Source of the DNA: Isoetes taiwanensis
Lineage: Eukaryota; Streptophyta; Lycopodiopsida; Isoetales; Isoetaceae
DNA length: 64,000 nucleotides
Direction: 5' to 3'
NCBI GenBank assembly: GCA_021234155.1
Contig: JAJEKV010000127.1
Span: 306,001 to 370,000 of the forward strand
Below are positions 10,926-19,772 of this stretch, in pieces. Below the pieces are notes generated by a model. The model saw nothing but the letters and a program-made list of their open reading frames with translations. It made no database searches and was not told where the DNA came from. Position 1 is the first letter of the stretch. Each line of letters begins with the position of its first letter. The position numbers were made by a program, and so were the translations under genes.

Positions 10926-11006
10926 TGCCGAAGGCTTATCACTAGGGTTTTTCCTCGAAAACCCGAAAGGGCGGGGTTTTTTAATCCCGGTGATAAGCCT
11001 TCGGCA
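10926..11006. repeat. Long hairpin with a conserved T-rich core (copy 1)
   Basis: Perfect 17-base arms TGCCGAAGGCTTATCAC and GTGATAAGCCTTCGGCA flank a 47-base core containing TTTTTCCTCGAAAACCC and GGGGTTTTTTAATCCC. A second hairpin at 35,618-35,684 has a closely similar core but different, still complementary, arms. No gene is associated. Confidence 0.75.
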
Positions 11007-12420
11007 GGTACACTAGCCCAGTCTCTATTAGCATTGTATTTTGTTGGGGTCCAAATGATATAATTGGATTTTCCCTTTATTTTTTATGGGTAGTTCGCAT
11101 GTGTGCGGCTACCCACTATCCACCATTGTAGAAAATCTGCTGAGATGAATGAGAAGCAAGTCTAAAGTCGGGCAGTTTGTTGGTTTCATGCGAGTCCCAT
11201 TCAAGGATGATACTTGAAAAGAAGAAACATGTAACTTTTGAGCAAGTATGCTAGTGAAACGCTTATGAAGGAGCAGATTGGAGCCAAAGAGATGCTGAAT
11301 ATAAAAAGATAATGTCTTTTTCCTGTTACTTCTAGACAGGGACTTCGGCCTCATGTTGTAATGCACTTTTCAGGTAAGTTGTCTGTTTCTAAACATGAGG
11401 TGTAGAGTATGCAGATCTTTTGTTCTGCTGTGCTAACCATGTTGTAACATGGATGGGTCGCAACTCATGATGCCAAGCCTATTCAAAGGAGACATTTCTG
11501 CCAAATGGACTTCTATTTTTGTTTGCAAAATTTCACAATATTCTTACCGTACTAGGGATTTCATGGGATCCCAGTAAGAGCAACAAATTGTATCAGATCC
11601 ATCACATATGCACTATTGTTTGGAGCTCCTTTAGTCTCAAACACATGGGTAATCCTGCCACAGATTTGTCAATAAAAGAGAATTTTAGAACAAGAACCAC
11701 TTGAACGTTTGAGCTGATCCTAGTTACTTGGATATCGATCTTCCTCGGTTAAACCAAAAGTTGCATGCATGTCTGTTACATATAACAAAGAGGGAAACCA
11801 AAGGAGGTTTAGTTGGGGATGGAAATCTAGAAGTGACATGTTTCTTAATGGTGCTTTTCTAATCGTGAGGCCAGCTACTTTGGTCCCAGGCTCATTGCTT
11901 CTGCTGGTGCCTGGGTCCATGGCATGCACTTATATGTGGAGTCTCAACTTTTTTTTTCCCCAAACATATCACATAGATACCTCTCTGCTAATGCATTGAT
12001 CAGCAAGAGAAGCTGCTAAATAGGTTGCACTGCCTGATAGAGCATGTAAAATTCCTATCTCAATCAATGGCATCAGAGTGGTATCGAGATGTGCACATAT
12101 GGATATCCCTGCATCAATTACAGAAACGAAAAAGGTAGCACACCTGTTGCCTGCAAAGGCTAGGGAAGATATCCTTAACGTCAACACGGGCAGAGATTTT
12201 GCTGATACGGGTATCTTTGCTAACAAACATGGCATGATCCAAACAATCAGATTTGCGAGTAGAGGAACAGACAACATTAGGAGGTGTAACACAGAGATTT
12301 GCCTCAGCAGAAGAGCTATTGAAAATTGAGCCCTTCACATAGAGCAATCACCACTTCTTCTTTTTGGGAAGAATCCATGAAGAGGTCGCCCAATTGGAGC
12401 AAGCAATCCTCCACATGATG
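11007..12420. other. No supported gene
   Basis: Mixed-composition DNA. A minus-strand frame at 12,114-12,347 (with VCSSTRKSDCLDHAMFVSKD) ends near a possible splice site and could be a 3' exon of the Ulp1-domain gene, but no motif supports it. The word TGGCATCAGAG at 12,067 resembles an LTR primer site without a convincing LTR beside it. Confidence 0.3.
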
Positions 12421-12429
12421 CACATTGTG

Positions 12430-13510
12430 GTCTGTTGGATCAATGGCTAAGGCAGAAACCACCTGCAAAATATAAATTCAGAATGTCCATTAACAACCTC
12501 CATAATCATAAATTATGAATGTGTCGTATAGTACCTTTGTATGTCCTCTTAGAACAATCTCATTGCTAAGAGGAACTTGATACTCATCTATATTTACAAC
12601 TGGGTCATAATCATCAGCTTCAACATCCTCGTCATCATCTTCTTCACCAGAATTAAGGTCTCTAGGCGACAATGGTGGACCTATCATATTGTCATCATGA
12701 TCTGGTGAAGTTGAACCAGGACTTGCTAGACTTCTAACCAAATCATCTCCACCTTGACTTTGCTTTGGATGTGTTAATGATAACTCAGACTTTTTAGTTC
12801 CTGACCCTGACTTCGTAGATGTATAGTAGCCATCGTTTCCAAACGTTTTGTTTTGGAATGGATGTCATCAAGTGTACGCTTCTCTTCTTTTTTTTTTCCA
12901 AACGATAACGGAAACTGAGCCCTCAGTTCTTCATGAATGTCTGCCTGATCAGTTAAGGGGTATCCAGGTGCCTGCAGTTACATTACTTATTAATGTCGTA
13001 GAAGAAAACTTTCCTGTGAACTTGCACTAAATAATACTGCAATCAAAAGGCTAAAACTTCTCTGTGCTCATATGGACAAGAACAGTAACAAAACCAGTAG
13101 GACATGCTGAATAAAGAATAATATGATGCTTACACCACTCTCTCGTTTCGGGCCTTGTGGAGGACGACCAGTACTCTGTCCAATTTCTATTGCCGCTACA
13201 GTAGGCCCATCTTCTTGAATTTTAATCCCCTCAAAATATACACTCCCCTTGATCGCCTATACAGCAGGAAAAAAACATGAAGCACCAAATATAACAAAGA
13301 ACATACTATGGCATACCATTTCTTGTGTCCTCTTTTGCTTCTCCCGAAGATCATTGAATGACTTAGAGACACCTATAAACAAGAACAAAATTAAATTTGT
13401 AAGAATAGGGTTTTGCTTATTCTGTAAAATGATGAAACAAGTAAAAATTGAACATACCATATTGGTTGAGCTGGTTGCGCCTTGCATTGACAGCCTCGCG
13501 CATCCGTGCC
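12430..13510 (-). pseudogene. Downstream exons of the Ulp1-domain gene
   Basis: Several minus-strand exons with plausible borders follow the protease domain: 13,458-13,510 (RMREAVNARRNQLNQYG), 13,317-13,373 (VSKSFNDLREKQKRTQEM), about 13,138-13,256 (with IKIQEDGPTVAAIEIGQSTG), and about 12,495-12,810, an acidic segment with NSGEEDDDEDVEADDYDP. Acceptors are TGCAG or TATAG and donors GTATG or GTGTAAG. None matches a known domain. The short charged exons and acidic stretch suggest an unstructured or nuclear tail, but function is not assignable. They lie on the same strand as the Ulp1 exons and 500-1,500 bases downstream, so I place them in one gene. Confidence 0.45.
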
Positions 13511-14004
13511 TGCAGTGTTGGAGTCAGACACTAACAATGCTTGCACCTTATCATGAACATGAATATTCACTTACCATTTCTTGTTCATCGTCATCGACAG
13601 ACATATTGGCGACTCAACTCCAGATTTTGACAGCAGCCTCTTTGCGACTCAACTCCAGATTCTGACAGCAGCCTCCAAATTTCTTCCGCAAATACAACAG
13701 GTTTCTAGATGTGTTCTTATTCTTCATCGGATTGAAGCGCCGATCCCTGCCTTGCCAGTTACCCGGTTGGCTTCAAGAAATCAGACGTGGAGTTCTTTAC
13801 CAGCTGACCGAGAGTTTACAGGAAATAGAAGGTTTTGAGCAGTCACCAGCATATCCTAGGGATATTCTAGTATATACCTAGGATATGCCAAAAACCCACA
13901 TAAACAAGGGTTTGCCCCCCTAGGGGCAACCCAAAAACAGTTTTCAGAATTGAATATTATATAAAAAGCAATTGATAATATGTCATTCTCACCATGCTCT
14001 TAGC

Positions 14005-14182
14005 CTACACCTGGGCATCCACAAAGGCTTGCATATAAGCCATAACATAAAGACCACAAGAGGCCAGGTCACCTTGTTGTAGAACCTCAGGTCTAATTTC
14101 TTTCTGCACTGAATTCTTCACATAAATATCAATCTTACGAGAACTAGAATTAGTCAATGCTGTAATGATATCTTTATGAAGC
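14005..14182 (-). pseudogene. Ulp1/SENP-type cysteine protease domain, catalytic Cys exon
   Basis: The minus-strand exon starts after the acceptor TTCTATTACAG and contains VLQQGDLASCGLYVMAYMQA. This is the Gln-x(n)-Asp/Ser-Cys-Gly block of clan CE (C48) proteases, with Q for the oxyanion hole and C as nucleophile. These enzymes cleave SUMO or related modifiers. It follows the exon carrying the histidine block. The nucleophile is intact, but the upstream part carries a stop codon and an Asn where the catalytic Asp is expected, so the copy is probably dead. Plant Ulp1-like domains also occur inside transposons, so a transposon origin for the whole gene cannot be excluded. Confidence 0.65.
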
Positions 14183-14269
14183 CTGTAATAGAAAATAACA
14201 TCAGAATTATGCAACATTAAACTCAATTAATAGTGAACATAACCATCCTCGCGTCAACCTGCACATTCT

Positions 14270-14580
14270 TTAGGGAGTTCAGAATAAGGATAGCTGGAGA
14301 AGACAAAGGGGTGCTGCTACAGTTCTTGGCCTTATCTAAAACAATGATGACCAGTGCATGGTGCATAGGATCCTCAATCTAGATTGGAATCATAATGTAC
14401 TGGCATTTGCTTAATATCATTCCCTGAAGCCCTTTTTGAACTACAACCAATCCAGACTGCACCATTGAAGTTGCATCAGATGACAGTTTGTTATAGGCTG
14501 TTCTGTAGGATAAAAAATTCTCTGAGGGAAAGAAATAAAATGCATCACGCCATTTGTTAGGCATAATGCTAATCAGATAC
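14270..14580 (-). pseudogene. Ulp1-type protease domain, N-terminal half with histidine block
   Basis: The exon starts at 14,580 after the acceptor TTTATGAATAG. It encodes LISIMPNKWRDAFYFFPSEN, then KCQYIMIPI, an in-frame TAG at about 14,380, and then HHALVIIVLD and ILILNSLKN. In Ulp1 proteases this order is the strand before the histidine, the catalytic His block (H-x-x-L-x-V), and the Asp in a DS-type motif. Here Asn occupies that last position and the stop precedes the His block, so the protease is broken twice. The acceptor lies only 40 bases from the Gypsy insertion at 14,621, placing the retrotransposon in the preceding intron. Confidence 0.6.
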
Positions 14581-14615
14581 CTATTCATAAAGCAAGTGAG
14601 ATTAGATATTTAATT

Positions 14616-14620
14616 ATAAC
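14616..14620. repeat. Target site duplication, left copy (ATAAC)
   Basis: ATAAC immediately precedes the 5' LTR and is repeated exactly after the 3' LTR at 27,735-27,739. This is the 5-bp duplication expected from Gypsy integrase and proves the two LTRs belong to a single insertion. Confidence 0.95.
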
Positions 14621-15896
14621 TGTGACGTTCCACGTATTTATACGGTATATGCAACGTATTTATACGGTATTCGTATAAATATACCGACACGTCACCCACT
14701 AAAGGTACGCCACCATGGGGTATTGTAACCTAGGGGGTTGTCCTAAAAGGGATTAAATTAGCTATGCTAATTTAATCATTAAAGATAATAGCCTATAACT
14801 TAGGGAATTAAGGGTTAAATGGATTAATTAGGCTAATTAATGCTTTGGGAAGGCGCCACCTGGCCCAAATCGATTGGCCAGCATGGGGACTTCCAAATTA
14901 GGCTGTCAACCTGATCCCTATCCCTAATTGACTCTCAAAATTCGTCCAAAAAGGAGCAGGAGCTGAGCGCCTACCCCTGCCAAGCTGAGCGCCACCAGAC
15001 CAAGTACTTTTACCTGTGTAGCTGAAGCAGAGCACCAAGATCCAGGAGATGGAAGCACCCAATGGTAACGGGTCTTGCACGAACATAAAAGGCTCCTGAG
15101 ACTCCTATAGTGGGCTAGGCCTGATAGCCAGTCACGTAGAGGGTCGGGTATGGGTCTGACACTCCCTGGGTGTAGTGGTGTGACCCGTATGGGGCACCTT
15201 GCACTTTGAGTAGATTTAGGGTGAGTAAGTTGGGTACGGATGCGGGGGTCGCTGATGCGGCACGTATTCTCTAGCTCACCCATGGAACCACTGTGATCCT
15301 GGAAGGGGACGCTTCCCTGACCTGCCTCATCGGACCGGGGCGTCATGAACCCTGGAGTGGGCTCAGCAGGGTGATACCTCGAGCCTGCGTCTCCGGAAGG
15401 CTATAGCGAAGCCATAGCGTGGATCGATCCATCTGCAAAGTGTGCACAGGAGGGGCGGATGGAGTGGACAACCCTAGCCGATGTTCTATGCCAGCCAACG
15501 CCAGGTTATACCTCTGTCTGCTGATCTCTTGAGGCCGAGCCGTCAGTCTATCCTCACAGGAGTCTGAACCGGGGTAGAACCTGGGGTTTGGGGTGTTTTC
15601 TTAGTTTAGATGCATATTCCTTGCCGTTGGTATTTGGATGGATGCGCCACCCTTCGTGGTGGCTATTTATATATATAATTTATGCTGTGTGCTAACATGT
15701 ATTCACGCTTCCGCGACGTAGGAGTCCCACTGAAGGCGTGGGCCGAATGACACCTCCGTGTCCTTCACTCGGGCATCTCTCTGTAGATGGCCCGGGATAG
15801 ACGGAGGGCCCTGCCCGTGGCGATATGGTCGCCATGGGAGGGGAAAGTCCCCGTATGTATACGGCCGGGGGTCGTATATATTCAGGGAGCGTCACA
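14621..15896 (+). repeat. 5' LTR (internally deleted)
   Basis: Begins TGTGACGTTCCACG and ends GGGAGCGTCACA. It is 377 bases shorter than the 3' LTR. This is fully explained by a 382-base deletion at 15,074, between two GGGTC words in the 3' LTR (26,526-26,530 and 26,908-26,912), and a 5-base difference (TATGC) near 14,770. By eye about a dozen substitutions separate the LTRs, all transitions. Confidence 0.95.
15663..15680 (+). promoter_or_regulatory. TATA-like box of the LTR promoter
   Basis: CTATTTATATATATAATT lies about 215 bases before the LTR end, a typical place for the RNA polymerase II TATA box of an LTR. The same sequence occurs in the 3' LTR near 27,500. Confidence 0.5.
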
Positions 15897-15897
15897 G

Positions 15898-15913
15898 TGG
15901 TATCAGAGCATGG
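15898..15913 (+). other. Primer-binding site
   Basis: TGGTATCAGAGCATGG starts one base after the 5' LTR. TGGTATCAGAGC is complementary to the 3' end of initiator tRNA-Met, the standard primer of plant Gypsy and Copia elements. Confidence 0.9.
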
Positions 15914-16055
15914 TTCTGGGAAGCCAAACTATTGCACTGGCCACATACTAATTCGTTAGATCGTTAGCTAGTGTGTGAGGATTTTAGAGTAGTATGAGAT
16001 TTGGGGTGGTGTAGTAGATGTCGTCATGATTGCTTTAACGTGGTTTAAGTGTAAT

Positions 16056-16070
16056 TAAGAGGTGAGTACC
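16056..16070 (+). promoter_or_regulatory. Candidate splice donor of the element leader
   Basis: TTAAGAG/GTGAGTACC at 16,061/16,062 is a near-consensus plant 5' splice site. It lies after the primer-binding site and before every reading frame. Acceptor-like tracts end at 16,492, 18,118, 19,772 and 20,435, each just before a reading frame, so this donor could serve all of them. Confidence 0.5.
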
Positions 16071-16077
16071 CGGTACC

Positions 16078-16275
16078 AAACCCTAACCCTAAGTGGCGGG
16101 CAGGGGGTACCCGGGTGTTGCTGGCGGCGGTGGCGACCTCGAGGTAGGGGGTGCCCGCCACCTTGAAAAAAAAAAAAAAAAAAAAACCCTAACCCTAAGT
16201 GGCGGGCAGGGGGTACCCGGACGCCGCTGGCGCCCGTAGCAACGTCGAGGTAGGGGGTGCCCGCCACCTCGAAAA
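16078..16275 (+). repeat. Two tandem GC-rich hairpin repeats in the leader
   Basis: Each unit begins AACCCTAACCCTAAGTGGCG, and its GTGGCGGGCA pairs with a later TGCCCGCCAC (16,093-16,102 with 16,152-16,161; 16,199-16,208 with 16,259-16,268). The units are separated by an A-run of about 20. The loops differ while the arms are conserved. The telomere-like CCCTAACCCTAA is part of each unit. The layout parallels the four leader hairpins at 5.05-5.78 kb. Confidence 0.85.
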
Positions 16276-16494
16276 ACGTGTTCCGTCACTTTTTCTCTTA
16301 AATTTTTTTTAGGGTTAAAATTTCAAATTTAGTTAAAGGTCACTTTTTCTTTCATTTCTTTTTAACGCCTAGCGTCCTTGTGAGCTCTGCCTAGCCGCCA
16401 TAGCCGTCGGAACTGGGAGCTTCTCTCCGCCATAGCCAGACCTCGTCCCATACCTTTCTTCCCTAAGCGCCCACCTAGCGCCTACCTTTCAGGG

Positions 16495-17403
16495 ATGGAG
16501 GAAGCCAAGCAAGTCTACACGCGCAAGCCTCGCTATTCCAAATCCCCTATAGAGTCTCTGATGGCCCAACTGCTGCCACGCACAAACCCCTCGCCTGAGG
16601 AAGAGGCCAAAATAGAGGAGCTACTCGAGTACTTTGTCAAACGCTTCTATGAAAGAGTTAGGATACCTTTTCCGCTCTTTTGCTATAACGAGCGCTTCGT
16701 GTACAAGCTTAATGCCATCCAAGAAACGTATACCGTAGTTGAACAGGAAGATGGCGTCCAAAAGTATACACGGTACTTCCCACCGGAAGGGGACGAGCAA
16801 TCTGAAGCGGAGGCCATACAAACACGCTCCCAAAACATTTTGCAAATGGCCCAAGTGGCAGACCTGCAGTGGCTTGCATCTGATGACCCAGTTTCCGGGT
16901 ACCGCTACCTAGGAAACGGGATGTGCCTCTTTGATGGGGGATCCTACACTCTCCCAGCTTTTTCATATGAGGAGGAAACTAATCGCATTATCTGGGAAGC
17001 TGGAACACCCGAATTCTTCACAGATCAATTCCAGCGCGCTGTCGAGCTGGACATGCAGGCCAACCCTCCACGCTATTTTCTGGAGCTTAACAGAAGAACA
17101 CAGATTCGGATAGCCAGGGAAAAGCGAACAGAGGAGCAGGCAGCCCTCCTAGCGCAAACACAAAGAGCAACTCAAATTCTTGAGGAGGCTGCTAAGCTTC
17201 GGGAGGATACCATCCATCAACAACAGGTGGAACAGGAGCAAGCCCTGAAGAGAATGCAGGATGAAGCAGACCAGAGGGCGAACGCGGTAACAGAGGCCGT
17301 AAAGGAGAAGCTGAGGAAAGCAAAAGGAAGAAAGGCACCGGCAAGAACAGCCACCTTCAGAAGTTCGTGTTCCTCGCCGAAAACTGAAGCAGACGCCCCG
17401 TAG
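16495..17403 (+). CDS. Leader gene 1: unknown N-terminal domain plus coiled coil
   Basis: A 302-codon frame with ATG two bases after the acceptor-like TACCTTTCAG. Residues 1-200 form a globular region I do not recognise (contains [20 protein letters not shown]). Residues about 205-280 are a long E/Q/A/K-rich coiled coil. The frame stops at 17,401, but the +1 frame has been open since 17,315. It continues in the same charged style ([11 protein letters not shown]) and then into a histone H3 domain. I infer that the original product was one fusion protein and that a single-base change near 17,315 separated the halves; programmed frameshifting is the alternative. Codon use resembles the neighbouring element frames. 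Confidence 0.75.
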   Translation: MEEAKQVYTRKPRYSKSPIESLMAQLLPRTNPSPEEEAKIEELLEYFVKRFYERVRIPFPLFCYNERFVYKLNAIQETYTVVEQEDGVQKYTRYFPPEGDEQSEAEAIQTRSQNILQMAQVADLQWLASDDPVSGYRYLGNGMCLFDGGSYTLPAFSYEEETNRIIWEAGTPEFFTDQFQRAVELDMQANPPRYFLELNRRTQIRIAREKRTEEQAALLAQTQRATQILEEAAKLREDTIHQQQVEQEQALKRMQDEADQRANAVTEAVKEKLRKAKGRKAPARTATFRSSCSSPKTEADAP

Positions 17404-17851
17404 GTCGGGTGCCCAGTATAAGGACCAGCTCAAGGCTCGGGGTAGCATCGCTAAGGCTGCAGGGGACAATCGACGAGATGAGATCATCCGAAAGGCCCGG
17501 CATCCAAGGACAGCAGGGAAAACTATTCCTGGAGCTCTACCCCAGCCCAAGAGAAGACATCGTTACAAGCCTGGCACAGTGGCACTTAGGGAAATAAGGA
17601 AATATCAAAAATCCACTGAGTTTTTGCTGCGGAAACTTCCCTTCCAGCGTCTGGTCCGAGAGATCGCTCAGGAATTTAAAACGGATCTCCGGTTTCAGAC
17701 TCATGCCATTCTAGCACTCCAGGAGGCAGCCGAGGCCTATTTGGTGGCCCTCTTTGGCGATGCAAATCTATGTGCAATTCATGCCAAGCGAGTAACGATC
17801 ATGAAAAAAGACCTTCAGTTAGCACGCCGGATCCGTGGGGAACGGCCATGA
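17315..17851 (+). CDS. Histone H3 domain encoded by the retrotransposon
   Basis: The frame is open from 17,315 to the TGA at 17,849. From about 17,567 it encodes [67 protein letters not shown] and [14 protein letters not shown]: the alpha-N helix and complete histone fold of H3, with about a dozen substitutions from canonical H3 and no indel. Loop 1 has canonical length, so it is not CENH3-like. The tail differs strongly. Only KQTPRRSG (17,387-17,410) recalls the H3 start, with Arg where Lys9 would be, followed by an unrelated ~40-residue basic stretch and RRHRYKPGT. There is no ATG in frame before the core, so translation presumably enters from leader gene 1. A nuclear, nucleosome-incorporated product is plausible but unproven. 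Confidence 0.92.
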   Translation, partial: GKQKEERHRQEQPPSEVRVPRRKLKQTPRRSGAQYKDQLKARGSIAKAAGDNRRDEIIRKARHPRTAGKTIPGALPQPKRRHRYKPGTVALREIRKYQKSTEFLLRKLPFQRLVREIAQEFKTDLRFQTHAILALQEAAEAYLVALFGDANLCAIHAKRVTIMKKDLQLARRIRGERP

Positions 17852-18120
17852 TTATGTAACACAACAATTTTGTATCTATGTAAATCGATATATATATTAA
17901 TACCAATACTGTTTTGACTTCTTATTTTAACTGTGATTTCTTTCTTTAAAAAATAAAATAAAATAAAATAAATAAATAAATAAATCATTATTATAATGAT
18001 AATAATGAGCTGGCGCCTCGAACGCCGTGCCCAGCAAGTTTAAAAGTGACATTCACTTTAGGGTTCCATCATTTCTTACTCCTTCTGTTTTCTTCCTCCT
18101 CCCATCTTCCGTCTGCAGTA
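17852..18120 (+). promoter_or_regulatory. Intergenic leader segment with splice-acceptor tract
   Basis: AT-rich spacer with (AAATA)n simple sequence, ending in a long pyrimidine tract and CCGTCTGCAG at 18,118. The ATG of leader gene 2 follows two bases later. This is a strong plant 3' splice site. Confidence 0.55.
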
Positions 18121-19530
18121 ATGGAGTACGCTGGCCGCCTAGCTTGGTACACGGGAGGCGAGCAATGGGATCCTCAGGTTCCCTACCCTCTCTTGGATCC
18201 CATGTTGCAGTGTACAGTCGATCTCATCGACAACATGCGTGCACACCCTGACTATGCGACCTTCCTAGAGTTTTATGATGAGGAAATCCTGCTCCAGGCA
18301 GAGTTTTTCGAGGAGCCGCCTCAACCCTACCTTCATAGGGACATCTTAGAGCACATGTTTGGGGATGATCGCCATAGTTATGATATTCTTAAGGGCATTC
18401 TCAGACGTGCTAAGCACGCCCCCATCATTGACTGTGGCTCTAATGGGCTGTACTTTGAGGCCCAGTTTGCCCTTGCTCTTATCATGGATAGGTATATTGA
18501 CGGTACCGACACGGCTTTAGAGCAAGCCAAATCCCCACTTCCTCCAGATCCTGAGGAGGATGAGCAGATAAGCTATGCCGACTTTGTACGATGGAGGGAA
18601 TTAGCCAAAGAGAAGCCTCTACCCCGTAGTAAGGGCCAAGCTCTTGTCGGCTTAAGCTCGCTTCCTACCATCAAGGTTGGGGATCAAGATTATTTGCTGT
18701 TGAGCGACATTCAATGGGCGTATCAGCATATCGCCAATAAGGGCAAGCAAAAGACGGTTCATCTTCTCTATGAGCTGGCCGAGTATTGTCAGGGTCAGCA
18801 TGACTTCATTGATTATTCTCGTCCCGTCTATGTCCCAGAGATACACCAACTGCTCAACTATCAGCCTCTTGATGTTGAGCCTATCAGCACACTTTTATCC
18901 TTACGCCAGTTAATGATTCAGGGTACTCCATCCTCAATTCCTGAATCGGTTTTCCATGCTACGGGGCCACATGTGCCCAACATCAACGATGTCGTCGTCA
19001 AGATTGAAGACGACCCAACCATGGAGGATTTATGTAATGAGAACCAGTATGCTCAGGAGGAGAAGGATTTTGCCATGGAGGAGGAACTGCCCCAGAATTT
19101 AGAGTCTGAGTTGGCCTCTTCAACCCATCCAATGGTTCAGGGGCTGAAATGCCACATTACTCGGTTCTTTTTGTCGGCTTTCACCAGCAGACAGGTCCTC
19201 TTCTTTGCTAAAGCAATTGCACCTCAAGCCGAGGCGGCTGTATGGGCACTCAGAGCACTTTCAACCACAGCCGGCCATAAGAAGTTACCTCCTAACCTTG
19301 AGCAGGTCATCCTAGTGAATCGTGATCTAGCAATTGCAGTGTTTGACCATGAGATTGGTTCTTGGATGAACATGAGTCTGCTGGTTGCAGCGCCATTGGC
19401 TACAAATGTTCCTCCAGAAATAGCTTCATCAGCTGCCTCATCAGTTAATCCTAGCGTGCTACTCCTACAGCATCGACCAGAGCCCGAGTTTGACACTCAA
19501 GCACAAGATGTTGAAGGGTCGACCTCTTAG
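18121..19530 (+). CDS. Leader gene 2: unknown 469-residue protein
   Basis: I chose the ATG at 18,121, two bases after the acceptor-like CTGCAG, although the frame is open further upstream. The protein begins MEYAGRLAWYTGGEQWDP and is acidic overall and mainly helical. It has a middle region LLSDIQWAYQHIANKGKQKT and a Ser/Ala-rich C-terminal tail. Around residue 300 is VVVKIEDDP, which fits the SUMO-attachment consensus followed by acidic residues. No transmembrane segment, signal peptide or catalytic motif was recognised. The frame is intact, unlike pol. It lies 270 bases after the H3 frame and before leader gene 3, in element orientation. Confidence 0.8.
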   Translation: MEYAGRLAWYTGGEQWDPQVPYPLLDPMLQCTVDLIDNMRAHPDYATFLEFYDEEILLQAEFFEEPPQPYLHRDILEHMFGDDRHSYDILKGILRRAKHAPIIDCGSNGLYFEAQFALALIMDRYIDGTDTALEQAKSPLPPDPEEDEQISYADFVRWRELAKEKPLPRSKGQALVGLSSLPTIKVGDQDYLLLSDIQWAYQHIANKGKQKTVHLLYELAEYCQGQHDFIDYSRPVYVPEIHQLLNYQPLDVEPISTLLSLRQLMIQGTPSSIPESVFHATGPHVPNINDVVVKIEDDPTMEDLCNENQYAQEEKDFAMEEELPQNLESELASSTHPMVQGLKCHITRFFLSAFTSRQVLFFAKAIAPQAEAAVWALRALSTTAGHKKLPPNLEQVILVNRDLAIAVFDHEIGSWMNMSLLVAAPLATNVPPEIASSAASSVNPSVLLLQHRPEPEFDTQAQDVEGSTS

Positions 19531-19772
19531 TTCTAGATTTCATTGAATCATCGTATGTAGTTTTATGTAATTTTGATTGGCATTGCCTTTAATGGGCCAA
19601 CACATAATCTATGTACTGTTTTCTTATATATGTTCACGATATCTCCTTATATTTCTTGTACTGTTGAAAACCATTGAATGGTCTTCTCTCTTTAATGCTT
19701 AATTCTCTTCCTTAAAGTTGGGGTAGAAGGAAATTGTTCAATGTATATATATTTATTCCTGTCGTCTTGCAG

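Noticed and set aside
10926-11015. Helitron 3' end (hairpin followed by CTAG)
   Set aside because: The loop is 47 bases rather than a few, the second hairpin copy lacks a following CTRR, and no Helitron 5' end or Rep/helicase was seen.
12063-12092. Primer-binding site of an LTR element (TGGCATCAGAGTGG)
   Set aside because: One-base mismatch in the core and no LTR end with TG/CA termini beside it.
14924-15346. Minus-strand open frames in the LTRs (also at 26,807-27,184 and 36,521-36,873)
   Set aside because: They recur only because the LTRs are homologous, run against the element sense and have no protein motif.
16078-16205. Interstitial telomere (CCCTAACCCTAA)
   Set aside because: Only two units at each site and part of a larger repeated leader hairpin; no long array.
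17315-17851. Centromeric H3 (CENH3) reading of the histone domain
   Set aside because: Loop 1 has canonical length and the core is near-identical to ordinary H3; CENH3 would have a longer, divergent loop 1.
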